Assembly: GCA_963798455.1 (NCBI GenBank)
Contig: CAWCTD010000003.1
Span: forward strand, 248,001-312,000
Source of the DNA: CAWCTD01 sp963798455
GTDB taxonomy: Bacteria; Acidobacteriota; Terriglobia; Bryobacterales; Bryobacteraceae
Reading direction: 5' to 3'
Length of the DNA stretch: 64,000 nucleotides
Below, in pieces: positions 52,050 to 61,654 of the stretch; the first letter of the stretch is position 1; each line of letters begins with the position of its first letter. A program made the translations under genes and the position numbers. The notes below the pieces were generated by a model. That model saw only the letters and a list, made by a program, of their open reading frames with translations, was not told where the DNA came from and ran no database searches.

Positions 52050-54170
52050 CTACCCACCGCCGCCATTCTCCGGCAGGAAGTGCTCCATCACCCACACCTC
52101 GGACAGGCCGGAAGGACCGCCCCTGCCATCGAAGGCGAGCTGCCGCCCGCCGAGACGGACGGTCAGGCTATAGATACCCCAGTCCCTTTCCAGTCCCGCC
52201 CTCTCCGGCTTGCCTCCTTCCACGGGTACTCTCCATAACACCCAGTGCTTCAGGTCCGCGAGATCGGGGGCGCTGATCAAAATGTAGCGGCCATCCGGAG
52301 TCCATGTGTGATAGCCTCCGGGCGTCCCCGCTTTCATCTCCCCGAAGTTCCAAATCACTCTTGCTTCTCCGCCTGAGACCGGTATGATCCTGAGGGCCCT
52401 TTCCGCGCCCCAGCCGTAGTTCATGAAGGACAGCCAGCGGCCGTCAGGCGAGAGCGCCATCGGTATTCGCCTTTCAAGTCTCGGAAACCGGTAGATCTCC
52501 CGCTGTTCTCCGCGATTACGGTCCTGAACGACAATCCGCGACAAATTGCTCTTCCTTTCCCCGAGAGCGCGGAAAGAGTACCTCCCATCCCGGCTGCTGA
52601 TTCCTCCCGAGGGCAGCTCACTCATCTCCGACTGACCGATGCGAACGATCCCATTCGTTTTCAGATCGATGCGGTACACCCCAGTCATGGAGCCCCCCAT
52701 TCCCCCGAACGTGATGAAGCGCGCATCGGATGACCAGAAAAGCCCGTAGATGGACCGGAGCCCCAGCCTCCAGATCTCCCGGTAGTACTCCCTCTCCTGC
52801 CCTGTCTCCAGGGAAAGCACGCACAGAGTGTTGCCAACATTGGTCGGATAGGGAGAGCTGCCGCGCTTGGAAACATACCCCAGGTATTTTCCGTCCGGCG
52901 AGTAGGAAGGCGCGTAGTTACCCCCTTCGTAATGCTCGACTACCTTTCTGGGCGCACCTATGACTTTCCAGGACTTCGGATCGAGGTCGGCCACGTACAA
53001 GTCCTCGGTCGCCGTGGACACCCCGTAGTAGAGCGCCTCCTCCCGCGTAAGTCCCATGGGCAGGACGCGCCCAACCCCTGCCTTCACGAGCCGCGGGTTC
53101 CCCTGGGTTTTACCGCCTGACACACCGACAACCCAAAGCCCGATAGCGCCCGTGCGATCGCTGGCAAAAACGAGCCACCTGCCGTCGGCCGACCAGCCGA
53201 ACAGAAAATCATCGGCGGGATGCTGGACTAAAGGAAACGGCTGCCCGCCGTCCAGCGAGAGCGCAACGATGTCACGTTCCGGGGCTTTCTCATCAGGAAG
53301 AAAGTCGTATGCCACATAGTGGCCGTCGGGCGAGAAACGCATTGTTTCCGGGGAGATCCCACGTTTCATCTCGGCCAGCGTCCTTGTGGCCCCATCCGCT
53401 GCAGAGATCAGCACCATCTGTGTCCGTCCAGGCTCCCGCTCGAAGGATGCAAGGATCTGCCTCCCGTCCGGTGACCAGTCGGCACAGCGCAGGTACTCGC
53501 CGTTCTCGAAGTGAGAGAGGACCCGATACGGGCCCCCCTCCAGTCCGATCAGCCGCAACTCAAGCGAGCGTGCGCTCAGAGACCACGTGTAGGCGATCTG
53601 TCTGCTGTCCGGCGACCATACGGAGTCTCTCGCCTCCTCCGAGACCGGCGCATCGTCCGTCCCCAGCGTGCCTTCGCTGGTGAGCCGGCGGTCTCGGCCC
53701 GTTTGCAGGTCCCGAATCATGAGGTCGCCTGTGTTCTCGTCGACGAACGAAAGATACCGGCCGTCCGGGGAGGGCGCGCCGATCGGGGCGTCTCCCGGCG
53801 GATTCTCGAGCCTGCGGACGGTCAGTTCTGCACTGCTCGAACCAGCCAGCGCCCTGACCTGCGGCCCGGTGCCCACCATGGCCAGGGTCAGGGCGATGGT
53901 TATCACCGAGGCAAACGCAGGCACTGGCCGCCACCAGGTGGAACGCATCGGCTCTGTTGCCGGTTTCCGACCCGCGCGCCAAGCGTCCAGTTCGCTTGGG
54001 CAAGCGTAGACGCTGCTGCGGGCTTGGTGGCAGTGCCGCCGGACAGGAAGCCCCTCCTTCCTTTCCCATCGCTGGACAGTTTTCACATCCCGCTGCAGGT
54101 AGACTGCGATTTCCTTCCAGGACTCGAGCGGAACATCGTTGAGGTTGCTGTCCGAAATGCACTTTTCCAT
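52050..54170 (-). CDS. HTH-TM-PD40 propeller regulator (second copy)
   Basis: 706 residues with the same layout as 12637-14724. HTH at ~15-70 (SWKEIAVYLQRDVKTVQRWE, VYACPSELDAWR), one membrane segment (FASVITIALTLAMVGTGP), then TolB/PD40 repeats (SPDGRYLSFVD, SPDSRQIAYTW, SPDGHYVAYDF, SADGRWLVFAS, SPDGKYLGYVS, SPDGRWLSFMN). It ends LSEVWVMEHFLPENG. AAGGAGGTAG lies before the ATG at 54170. The HTH and linker are closely similar to the first copy while the propellers have diverged more, suggesting the same signalling mechanism with different ligands. Confidence 0.86.
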   Translation of the reverse strand: MEKCISDSNLNDVPLESWKEIAVYLQRDVKTVQRWERKEGLPVRRHCHQARSSVYACPSELDAWRAGRKPATEPMRSTWWRPVPAFASVITIALTLAMVGTGPQVRALAGSSSAELTVRRLENPPGDAPIGAPSPDGRYLSFVDENTGDLMIRDLQTGRDRRLTSEGTLGTDDAPVSEEARDSVWSPDSRQIAYTWSLSARSLELRLIGLEGGPYRVLSHFENGEYLRCADWSPDGRQILASFEREPGRTQMVLISAADGATRTLAEMKRGISPETMRFSPDGHYVAYDFLPDEKAPERDIVALSLDGGQPFPLVQHPADDFLFGWSADGRWLVFASDRTGAIGLWVVGVSGGKTQGNPRLVKAGVGRVLPMGLTREEALYYGVSTATEDLYVADLDPKSWKVIGAPRKVVEHYEGGNYAPSYSPDGKYLGYVSKRGSSPYPTNVGNTLCVLSLETGQEREYYREIWRLGLRSIYGLFWSSDARFITFGGMGGSMTGVYRIDLKTNGIVRIGQSEMSELPSGGISSRDGRYSFRALGERKSNLSRIVVQDRNRGEQREIYRFPRLERRIPMALSPDGRWLSFMNYGWGAERALRIIPVSGGEARVIWNFGEMKAGTPGGYHTWTPDGRYILISAPDLADLKHWVLWRVPVEGGKPERAGLERDWGIYSLTVRLGGRQLAFDGRGGPSGLSEVWVMEHFLPENGGGG

Positions 54171-54344
54171 GGCCGACTACCTCCTTCTGGCCGCAGGCAA
54201 TGGTTACGTTAAACCAACCTGTGTCGATTCGCAAGGTGCATTAAGGGGCATTTTCCAATTGACAGCCTTATGCACCGCCCACTCCGGCCCAGGGAATCGG
54301 GTCCTCTCTTTCGCCGTATGGGTGAATTGCACAGCCAAGACAGC

Positions 54345-54490
54345 CGGGTTGAGATTCGATAGTCGAACAACTGCTGAAGGCTCAGCAGATTGTCGCCCGT
54401 TCGATCCTGATAGATCCCCGTAGGTCGGCTTTGCTTCATCTATCCGGCATTTTAGGACTGGAGGCGACTGATTCAACGGGCGTTATCAGC
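54345..54490 (-). repeat. Dispersed repeat B, copy 2 (minus orientation)
   Basis: Inverted reading gives GCTGATAACGCCCGTTGAAT, CAGTCGCCTCCAG, CCGGATAGATGAAGCAAAGC, CGACCTAC and on into GATCGAACGG. Best matched by the copy at 63515. It occupies part of the 492-bp gap 54171-54662; the rest resembles the 3' flank of the serine recombinases. Confidence 0.75.
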
Positions 54491-54662
54491 CAGCCCTAAC
54501 GCAGACGGAGTGGAGGGGACTTCTGTCGCTGCTCGCCGCGCTCAGGTATGTCAAAACCACAACGTTTTGAGCAAGGCCCGGACAAGCCGCGGATGCGAGA
54601 GGCTATTGGGACGGCAGTCCCTGGCAGAAGTCGCCATGGGCGCCAGTGATCTCTGATCATCT

Positions 54663-55415
54663 TCACAACCCGGGCGCGCCGAGTTCGAATCCACTCCGCT
54701 GCGTGGAACGTTGTTCAAAACCAGCTTGCGGGCTTTTTGGCATAGCTTCCGACGGCAGTTTGAGGTCCTGTGCCGTGTTCTCCTGGACGAATGTCTGCCA
54801 GGCGCGCCTTACCGAAGCGACACTCGTATGGAGTATGAGGGCGATCTGGCCCCAGCTCTTCCCTTCGGCTCGCCGTCGCACGGCGGCTGACCTGTCGAAG
54901 ACCGCTCTGGGCCTGCCGATGGGTTTGCCGGATTTCGTCCCATGCCGGCGGGCGTACTCGAGTCCCGCGACGACTCGCTCCCTAATCAGCGATCGCTCTA
55001 GCTCTGCAAAGGCCGCGCTGATGGTGAACATGGCTTTCCCCATGGGGGTGGACGAGTCCAACGATTCCTGGTGCGAGATGAAGTCGATGCCCAGGCTGCG
55101 GAACTCCTCCAGCGCAAGAATCAACTGCTTGACGCCACGGGCGAATCGGTCAAAGCGCCAGACGATAACCACGTCGAACCGGCCCCGTCGCGCGTCCCTC
55201 ATCAACGCATCAAGACCAGGACGCCTGTCTACAGCCCCGCTGGCACGGTCCGAGTAGACCTGATAGACCACCCAGCCTCGCTGGGCGACAAGGTCGCGGA
55301 GCGGCTGCTCCTGCATGTCGGGATTCTGATCGAAAACGATGGCGTCGCCCTGCCGGGACTTGTTGGCGCTGGAGACGCGTACGTACACCGCAGCCCTTTT
55401 CATGGCCGCACCCAT
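54663..55415 (-). CDS. Serine recombinase (diverged, longer C-terminus)
   Basis: 250 residues. Catalytic Ser in YVRVSSANKSRQGD; VIVWRFDRFARGV; LERSLIRERVVAG; HTH GKSWGQIALILHTSVASVRR; then a ~40-residue tail (ENTAQDLKLPSEAMPKSP...). The same PEPMPKSP-like tail is recovered in the neighbouring split recombinase. It is head-to-head with 55793 and separated from it by 377 bp that contain no other gene but include the conserved TTCATTCCA stretch of the repeat unit. Confidence 0.87.
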   Translation of the reverse strand: MGAAMKRAAVYVRVSSANKSRQGDAIVFDQNPDMQEQPLRDLVAQRGWVVYQVYSDRASGAVDRRPGLDALMRDARRGRFDVVIVWRFDRFARGVKQLILALEEFRSLGIDFISHQESLDSSTPMGKAMFTISAAFAELERSLIRERVVAGLEYARRHGTKSGKPIGRPRAVFDRSAAVRRRAEGKSWGQIALILHTSVASVRRAWQTFVQENTAQDLKLPSEAMPKSPQAGFEQRSTQRSGFELGAPGL

Positions 55416-56464
55416 CGCATTGTCCGGCGGCAGCCAGGACCGCAGCTCGGCCCTAGAGCAGGCAACACACTCAAGAACAAGGATTTACACTGCAACATCT
55501 GCCTACCTCAAATCGAGTCTTGGGTCGAGGTAGACGTCAGTCAGTGGGATCGAGAGAAGTGTCGAATGCTGTGGGTAGCCGTCCCTGGCCACCATGTTTT
55601 CAATCACTTACAGGCCCCCCGAAACCCAGTTTCATTCCATTTCATTCCAAAACTTTTGGTCCGCCGGGATTCGCCTCATGGATGAACTGTTGCGTCGGGA
55701 CGAAGAGGTGAGCCCTCATCACAGCCCAGGGGAGGCACGGTGCCGACAGTGGTCTCCGTGCTCCCCTGGTTCACTCCACCAAGAGGTGAGTTGTGAAGCG
55801 GGTAGCACTCTATGTTCGCGTCTCCACTGCCAACAGATCGCGACAGGGTGACGCTGTCACCTTCGATCAGAATCCCGACGTGCAGGAGCGACCGCTCCGG
55901 GACCTCGTCGCCCAACGAGGTTGGGTTGTGCACCACGTCTACTCGGACCGTGCCAGCGGGGCTGTAGACAAGCGCCCTGGTCTGGATGCCTTGATGAGGG
56001 ACGCGCGACGGGGCGAGTTCGACGTGGTGATCGTCTGGCGCTTTGACCGTTTTGCCCGCAGCGTCAAGCAGTTGGTACTGGCGCTGGAGGAGTTCCGCAG
56101 CCTGGGCATCGACTTCGTCTCACACCAGGAGGTGCTGGACTCGTCCACCCCCATGGGGAAGGCCATGTTCACCATCATTGCGGCCATGGCAGAGCTGGAG
56201 CGATCAGTGATCAGGGAACGGGTCGTCGCTGGGCTCGAGTACGCCCGTCAACATGGCACGAGATCCGGGAGACCCATAGGCAGGCCCAGAGCGGTATTCG
56301 ACCGCTCTGCCGCCGTGCAGCTACGGACCGAAGGGAAGAGCTTGGGCCCTCGGGGGTCACCTCAAAACCGGCCATTGAGGGACACCTCAAAACCGGCCAT
56401 AGGAAGCCGACCCAGAACACACGATTTATACCCTACCGGAGACGGTTCCGGCAAGCTTTTTTTC

Positions 56465-56742
56465 TAGTCAGCATTTTCCAGTTCAGGCATGAGCCTGAAC
56501 AACCGCGGACTGGGTCGGCGCTCGGCGGCAGGTGAATCCTCCTTTCGTTGCGTGGCAGTGAGCACCCGAAGGGCGCCAGCCGCGACGTTTTGGTCTTTGG
56601 GTTTGCGAGAAGAGGGAATCGTCGCCGGCGCGGTGGAAATGTGGGAATCGCGCCTTGGGCGATTTCCAAGGGGCGGTGGGAAACGTGGGAAACCGCAGTC
56701 TGGTTTTCCAGGTTTTCCATGGCCCCGGCATTTCCACCGCGC
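56465..56742 (-). ncRNA. Putative structured RNA/DNA module after istB (copy 2)
   Basis: Read on the minus strand: outer stem GCGGTGGAAATG with CATTTCCACCGC (perfect 12 bp); middle GGAAAACC with GGTTTCCC; inner GGAAATCGC with GCGATTCCC. Further on it has AAAGGAG, CAGGCTCAT and TGGAAAATGCTGAC, the same order as 26151-26351. So the whole 3' tail of the rve-type IS, including its right end, has a relative inside this IS21. Confidence 0.5.
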
Positions 56743-56798
56743 TTCGCAACATCTCCGCCTGGGTCCCTTCTTTGAATCACTGTTCTCATGGGATTACC

Positions 56799-57542
56799 TC
56801 ATCCGGCCGTGGCGGCGGTCTTGGTGCGCCAACTGCGCGGGCCGCACTTCAGCAGGTGCCCGTGGTGGAGCAGCCGGTCCAGCATGGCGCCGACGGCGGC
56901 GGCATCGCCGAGGAGTTTGCCCCAGTCCTCGACCGGGCGGTTGGAGGTCAGCAGCGTGCTGGCCCGTTCGTAGCGGCGCATGATGATTTCCAGCAGATCT
57001 TCTGCCGCAGTCTGCGGCAGCTTACGCATGCCGAAGTCGTCGATGATCAGCAAGGGAACCGTGGCAACTGATTCCACATACCGTTTGCGCGTGCCGTCGA
57101 TGACGGCTTCGGCGAGTTCCTCCAGCAAGATGTGAGTCTCCCGGTAGAGCACGCGGTAGCCTTGCTGGATGGCGGCCTGCCCGATGGCCTGCGCCAGATG
57201 GCTCTTGCCCGCGCCGCCCGGGCCGAGGAAGAGCGCATCCTCGCGCCGGCCGATGAACGCGCCGGTGGCCAGGTCGAAGACCAGGCTGCGGTTAATCTTC
57301 GGGTTGAAAGCGAAGTCGAAGTTGTCGAGAGTCTTGTCGGGATCACGGAAGCCGGCCTGTTTGCGCCGGCGTTCGAGCAGGCGGTCCGAGCGGCGCGTGA
57401 GCTCGTCCGAGACCAGACACGAGATCAAGTCGATGGGCGCCATGGGTTCGGCTTGCGCCTGGTGCAGCCGGGTTTCCAGCACGGCGGCGATGCCACCGAG
57501 GCGAAGCTGCCGCAGCGAACGCTGCAGCTCAATGAGATTCAT
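56799..57542 (-). CDS. istB: IS21 transposition helper ATPase IstB
   Basis: 247 residues. Walker A in FLGPGGAGKSHLAQAIG (~105), Walker B in LLIIDDFGMRKLP, sensor region LLTSNRPVEDW. AAA+ DnaC-like ATPase that helps IstA choose targets. The start overlaps the istA stop by 4 bp. Confidence 0.95.
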   Translation of the reverse strand: MNLIELQRSLRQLRLGGIAAVLETRLHQAQAEPMAPIDLISCLVSDELTRRSDRLLERRRKQAGFRDPDKTLDNFDFAFNPKINRSLVFDLATGAFIGRREDALFLGPGGAGKSHLAQAIGQAAIQQGYRVLYRETHILLEELAEAVIDGTRKRYVESVATVPLLIIDDFGMRKLPQTAAEDLLEIIMRRYERASTLLTSNRPVEDWGKLLGDAAAVGAMLDRLLHHGHLLKCGPRSWRTKTAATAG

Positions 57543-59158
57543 GGTTCGTTTTCCTCCTTGGTTTTGTCGGCGATGAAGTCGCGGTACAGAGTGAGCTGGC
57601 GGATCAACGGATCGACTTGCCGCAAGCTGAGCGGGTTGTGGGGACGCCGCTCGAGATAGCGGCGAACAAAGCGGTACTCGAACACTTCCACTTCCAGAGC
57701 CGCGGCGCAGGCATCGTCGGTAGCCGCGGCTCCGTACTTCTTGGCGAGTGAGAGCACCCCCAAGATACGGCGCACCGCAGGTTCGCCCTGGTGTCGATGT
57801 ATGCCCTGACAGAGCATCCCGATGTGGCGTCCGGCTTTTTCGGTTCTGGCCAGCAGTTGCAGTGTGCCGAGTGGCGTCCGACTGGGGCGGTCTTCATCCT
57901 TGATTCGATGGCCGCCGCGCTGCTGGCGCAGGTGCTCGCGCAGCAGTTGGCCGGTCCTTGGATCGAGGAGACGGATGTGCCGCTCGTCCCACTGGACCTG
58001 GACACGGCGGCCGATCCAGCCCGGCGGCGCGCCGTAGTAGGCGGCCTCGACTTCGACACAGCCGTCCAGATGCACGGTGCGCTCGCCGAACTGGTAGTAG
58101 CGGAAAGGCTCCAGGGGCAACGGCAGCAGCGCCGGCCGTTCCTCGGTAAACATCGTCGCCACTTGCCGCTTGGTGGTGCCGTGAATGCGGGTATCGGCCC
58201 AGCGCTCTTCCCAGCGATCAAGGTAAGCCTGGGCCTCTTCCAGGCTTTCGAAACGAAGCCCCTTCAAGGGCGTCTTCTTCGCGTGGCCGACGCCGGCTTC
58301 CACTTTCCCCTTTCGATCCGGATCTCCGACGCGGCACGGCAGAGCGACGACGCCGTAGTGAGCGAGCATGTCGCGGTAGAGCGGATTCAACGCGGGATCG
58401 TAGATGTCCGGGGCAAGCACGCCTTCGCCCAGGTTGTCGAGCACCACCACGTGGGTGACCCCGCCGAGCCGGCGAAACGCCCGCTCATGCAGTTCAACCC
58501 AGATGCGCGTACTGGAGCGAAAGGTGAGCAGGCGTACCGACTTGCGGCTGTAGCCGAGCGTCAGCACGAACAGCCGCGTGCGCTGATAGCGGCCACTGGC
58601 CGGGTCGCGGACCATCGGGCCGCTGCCGTAGTCCACCTGCGTCTCTTCGCCGGGAGGTGTCTCGATCACCACACGGGCTTCCGGCGGCCGGGTACCACGG
58701 AGCTTGCCAACAAAACGCTTGACGCTCTGGTAGGCCCCGCGGAAGCCGTGATCGTCCACCAGATCCTGCCAGATGGCCTTGGCGTTGCGGCCCTGGCCGA
58801 GTCCGATCTCGATCACCTCCCGGTAGGGCTCGCAGGCACTGGCGGAGGGACTGCGCCCCGGCGCCGGCTCTGGTTCGGCGGACGGGACGGGGGCTGAAGG
58901 TGCGCCAGAGTCGGGGGTCACCTCTATGGCCGGTTTTGAAACTGAGCCAGGGTCGGGGGTCACCTCTATGGCCGGTTTTGCCGGCGGTTGCTGTCCCCAT
59001 CTGCCCGGTGACCGGGGTTCGATTCCGGAGGCCCGCAGGTAGCCTGCCGCGGTCTCGCGGCGCACACCGGTAGCCCGTTGGATATGCCGCAGCGTCCAAC
59101 CCAGCCGCCCCAAGGCGATAATCTGTTGCTTCTTTTCTTCGCTCAAGACATTGCTCAT
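57539..59158 (-). CDS. istA: IS21 transposase IstA
   Basis: About 539 residues. HTH at the N-terminus (IIALGRLGWTLRHIQRATGV), a proline-rich linker with two KPAIEVTPD repeats (~70-95), then the rve core: Asp in EETQVDYGSGP, Asp in HVVVLDNLGEG, Glu in RKGKVEAGVGHAKK. The linker is encoded by two copies of the IS end motif (GTCGGGGGTCACCT followed by CTATGGCCGGTTTT; 58913-58981). The ATG at 59158 is preferred to an upstream TTG. Confidence 0.93.
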   Translation of the reverse strand: MSNVLSEEKKQQIIALGRLGWTLRHIQRATGVRRETAAGYLRASGIEPRSPGRWGQQPPAKPAIEVTPDPGSVSKPAIEVTPDSGAPSAPVPSAEPEPAPGRSPSASACEPYREVIEIGLGQGRNAKAIWQDLVDDHGFRGAYQSVKRFVGKLRGTRPPEARVVIETPPGEETQVDYGSGPMVRDPASGRYQRTRLFVLTLGYSRKSVRLLTFRSSTRIWVELHERAFRRLGGVTHVVVLDNLGEGVLAPDIYDPALNPLYRDMLAHYGVVALPCRVGDPDRKGKVEAGVGHAKKTPLKGLRFESLEEAQAYLDRWEERWADTRIHGTTKRQVATMFTEERPALLPLPLEPFRYYQFGERTVHLDGCVEVEAAYYGAPPGWIGRRVQVQWDERHIRLLDPRTGQLLREHLRQQRGGHRIKDEDRPSRTPLGTLQLLARTEKAGRHIGMLCQGIHRHQGEPAVRRILGVLSLAKKYGAAATDDACAAALEVEVFEYRFVRRYLERRPHNPLSLRQVDPLIRQLTLYRDFIADKTKEENEP

Positions 59159-59803
59159 CTCGACGGAGGGTAAACCTCCCGTCGTGGTCAATGTCCTGAG
59201 TCAGCTCCTATGGCCGGTTTTGAGGTGTCCCTCAATGGCCGCTTTTGGGTGTCCCCCGAGGCTTGGGCCAGATCGCCCTGAGACTCCATACGAGTGTCGC
59301 ATCGGTCAGACGCGCGTGGCAGGCGGCCGTACAAGAGGAAGCGATCCCAACCCTCAGTCTGTTGCCGGAACCTATGCCAAAAAGCCCGTAGACCGGTTTT
59401 GCACCACGTTCCACGCAGCGGAGAGGACTCGATCCTGCCGCGCTCAGCTTTGGGAAGTGACCAGAGAGCCCTGGCTCGAGTGGCAACACCGCCATCGACC
59501 GCCGTCCCACCAGCCAATTCCACATGCCGGGTTTATCTCTGCCCTACTCAAAACCTTGTGGTTTCGACATAACTGAGGCCGTCCATCGGGAGCAGGTCGA
59601 GCCCTCACTTCGCGGTTCCCCCAACACCGCTCTCTTTGAGTGCAGTCGCGGGCTGACTGCGTGCTCTTTCCGAGAAGGGTGCTAGCCAAGCAGGAAGCTG
59701 CGTTGGTCCCGGTCAGCACTCTGAAACCTCGCCCAAATAGTCTGCATCGAGTTCCTGCTGGCAACCACGTAACCGCGCTCCCTCCGGCGCGAGGCATCGT
59801 GCT

Positions 59804-60037
59804 TCAGAAGCTGCCCCCGCTGTCGCCCCCGCAAAAGGCACTTCCGTGGACCCAGACGATCAGCGGGTGCGGTCCCTGCCCTTCCGGCAGGCACAGGTCA
59901 GGCCGGAGCGGGATATCCCCCGCCCGGGCCTGCTCGGCATCTTTGATGACCCGAGACTGCGCCGGCTGGGCGAATGCAGAATCCGCAACCGTGATGCCGG
60001 TAGCGATGATCCAGACACAAGCGCGGACTCTCCTCAT
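59804..60037 (-). pseudogene. Truncated secreted alpha/beta-hydrolase (esterase) fragment
   Basis: 77 residues: signal peptide RACVWIIATGITVADSAFAQ, then LCLPEGQGPHPLIVWVHGSA with the oxyanion-hole HG of esterases/peptidases. The frame ends after GGDSGGSF. No nucleophile, acid or histidine remains. AGGAGG precedes the ATG, and the start is 10 bp after the oxidoreductase stop, so it was the third gene of that operon. 59392-59803 shows no other gene. Confidence 0.65.
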
Positions 60038-60047
60038 GCTTGCCTCC

Positions 60048-61652
60048 TCACATCTCCCAGTTCATCCGCAGCGGCGGCAGTGGCCGCAATCTGTCGCGAA
60101 GAATTTGCAGCGATCTCTGCTGGTGGTACTCGTTATACTCGAACACCGCCGCTTCCTTCAGTAGGATCTCCTGCAACCGCGTCACGTCGATGTCGTGCGG
60201 GCGCACCTTGTCCCGCAGCGCGAGGGACGCCGCAACACCCGCGGCATGGCCGATGATCATGTACTGCGGCTCCATGCGCAAAGACGAGTACGCCACGTGA
60301 CTGGCAGAGAAGCACACCGGGACCAGCAGATTGCCCGCCTCTCCGGATCTCGGAAGCATCACCCGGTATGGAATCTGATATGGTTGTACAGGCACCTGCA
60401 TGTCGCCTTCGTTCTCCGCAAAGCCCCGCTCATTCACGAAGCGCCGCACATTGTGCGAGTCGCTGTTGTACGAACCCATACCGATCGCGTCGGTCTTGGT
60501 CCGATCCGCCTGAAGGTCTTTCTGCGTCACGACCATTTCGCCCACCATCCGGCGGGCCTCGCGCACGTAGAGTTGGTGCGGCCAGTAGTCCGTATCCGTG
60601 TATTCATCCCTGCATAGCCCCCAGGTCCGCACTTCGTCCTGCAAGGAGCGCGGAACGCGCGGGTCGTTCGCCAGGAAGTAGTACATGCCCTGCTGGTAGT
60701 CGGCATGGTCCTGCCAGATCTGCGCACGCCGGGCATAGGAGCCATCCGGATAATCGTAGTTCTTCCCTATGTGGTCACTTGAAAAGGCGCCGTTGTTGTT
60801 CAGGTCCGCCTTCCCGTTCGGGATGTACGCGACCAGCGCGACCTCGTTGAAGATCTGCGGACGTCCCAACTTTTCCTCCATCGACTTCAGCAGGCGCGCC
60901 AGCAGCTCGAAGCGGTACGGATCGTAGCTGCGCGGCTTGGGCCACGGCACAAGGTTGCTGTAGACGTTGGTGGCGATCACACGGAAGTTGTAAGCTTGGA
61001 CGCGGCGGTCCGCGTCCCCCGGCTTCCCGCGAGGCTCCTGCACGATCTCCGGCAGAAGCTTGCGGCCGTCGAACGGCGAGATGTCCACCTCGAACTGGTG
61101 ATAGGGAGTGCGCTCCCGGATGCCAGCCAGCGATTCCCCGTACTGCGAGGAGGCCTCCCGTCCCCAGGTGTACGAGACCTTCGCCTGCGCCATCAGATCG
61201 CCTTCGTAGGATGCGTCCGCGAAGATCGGCGCGGCAAACCTCGCGCCGTTCTCCGTGGCGATCTCCTCGATGACGGACCCGTCGCGACGCACACCGTCGC
61301 GCTCCCGCAGCGCATGGTCAAGCAGCACCGTCACGCCCGCTTCGGCGAGCATCTCGCGCAAGACTTCTTCCCCGATGTGCGGTTCATAGAACCAAGCCAG
61401 CGCCTGGTTAAACCGCCGCATTTCGTAGCGCTCGCCCAGGCGATAATAGAACTCAAGCGCGAGCCCACCGATCACTTCCCGCTTGCCTACGTCCGTCCGG
61501 CTCAGACCTCCAGTAGTCATGCCGCCGATGTGGCGCCGGGGTTCGAGCAACAGGGTCTTCAAGCCGTGCCGCGCGGCGGCCACCGCCGTCATCGCGCCGC
61601 CCGCTGTTCCACCATAGACCACCAGATCCCAGACTGGGAGCGGGGCGGCAGC
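60048..61652 (-). pseudogene. FAD-dependent oxidoreductase, main part (signal peptide cut off by IS630)
   Basis: About 535 residues of the FAD_oxidored family: FAD-binding VWDLVVYGGTAGGAMTAVAA, LLLEPRRHIGGMTTGGLS, and late GNLLVPVCFSASHVAYSSLR with MIIGHAAGVAASLAL. This family is common in secreted sugar and sulfatase gene clusters. The present frame begins in the IS (MSSYFVDTTL). Joining 62876-62938 restores the start MHRRDFLKGSVAGAG with a Tat motif. Without export the enzyme may still fold in the cytoplasm. Confidence 0.88.
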
Positions 61653-61654
61653 TA

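Larger units (their letters stand above)
56348..59261 (-). mobile_element. IS21-family element
   Basis: 2914 bp with ends CCTCGGGGG at both sides and 7-bp duplications CTTGGGC (56341-56347, 59262-59268). Each end carries two repeats built on TCAAAACCGGCCAT. istA and istB are on the minus strand. About 340 bp lie between istB and the 56348 end, containing the structured module and a decayed copy of another IS's right end. Confidence 0.9.
55793..59391 (+). pseudogene. Serine recombinase interrupted by IS21
   Basis: The 5' part (55793-56347) encodes KRVALYVRVSTANRSRQGD to LRTEGKSLG. The 3' part (59269-59391) continues QIALRLHTSVASVRRAWQ and ends LPEPMPKSP-stop. Removing the IS21 and one CTTGGGC duplication joins the frames exactly. 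The present open frame runs into the IS and ends at 56467 as nonsense, so the HTH is lost. Confidence 0.9.
55585..59630 (+). repeat. Serine-recombinase repeat unit, copy 2 (split by IS21)
   Basis: 55585-56347 plus 59262-59630 align with 9702-10835, including the upstream TTCATTCCATTTCATTCC stretch and the downstream GTTCCACGC and GAGGACTCGA words. The IS21 at 56348-59261 is inserted within it. Confidence 0.65.
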
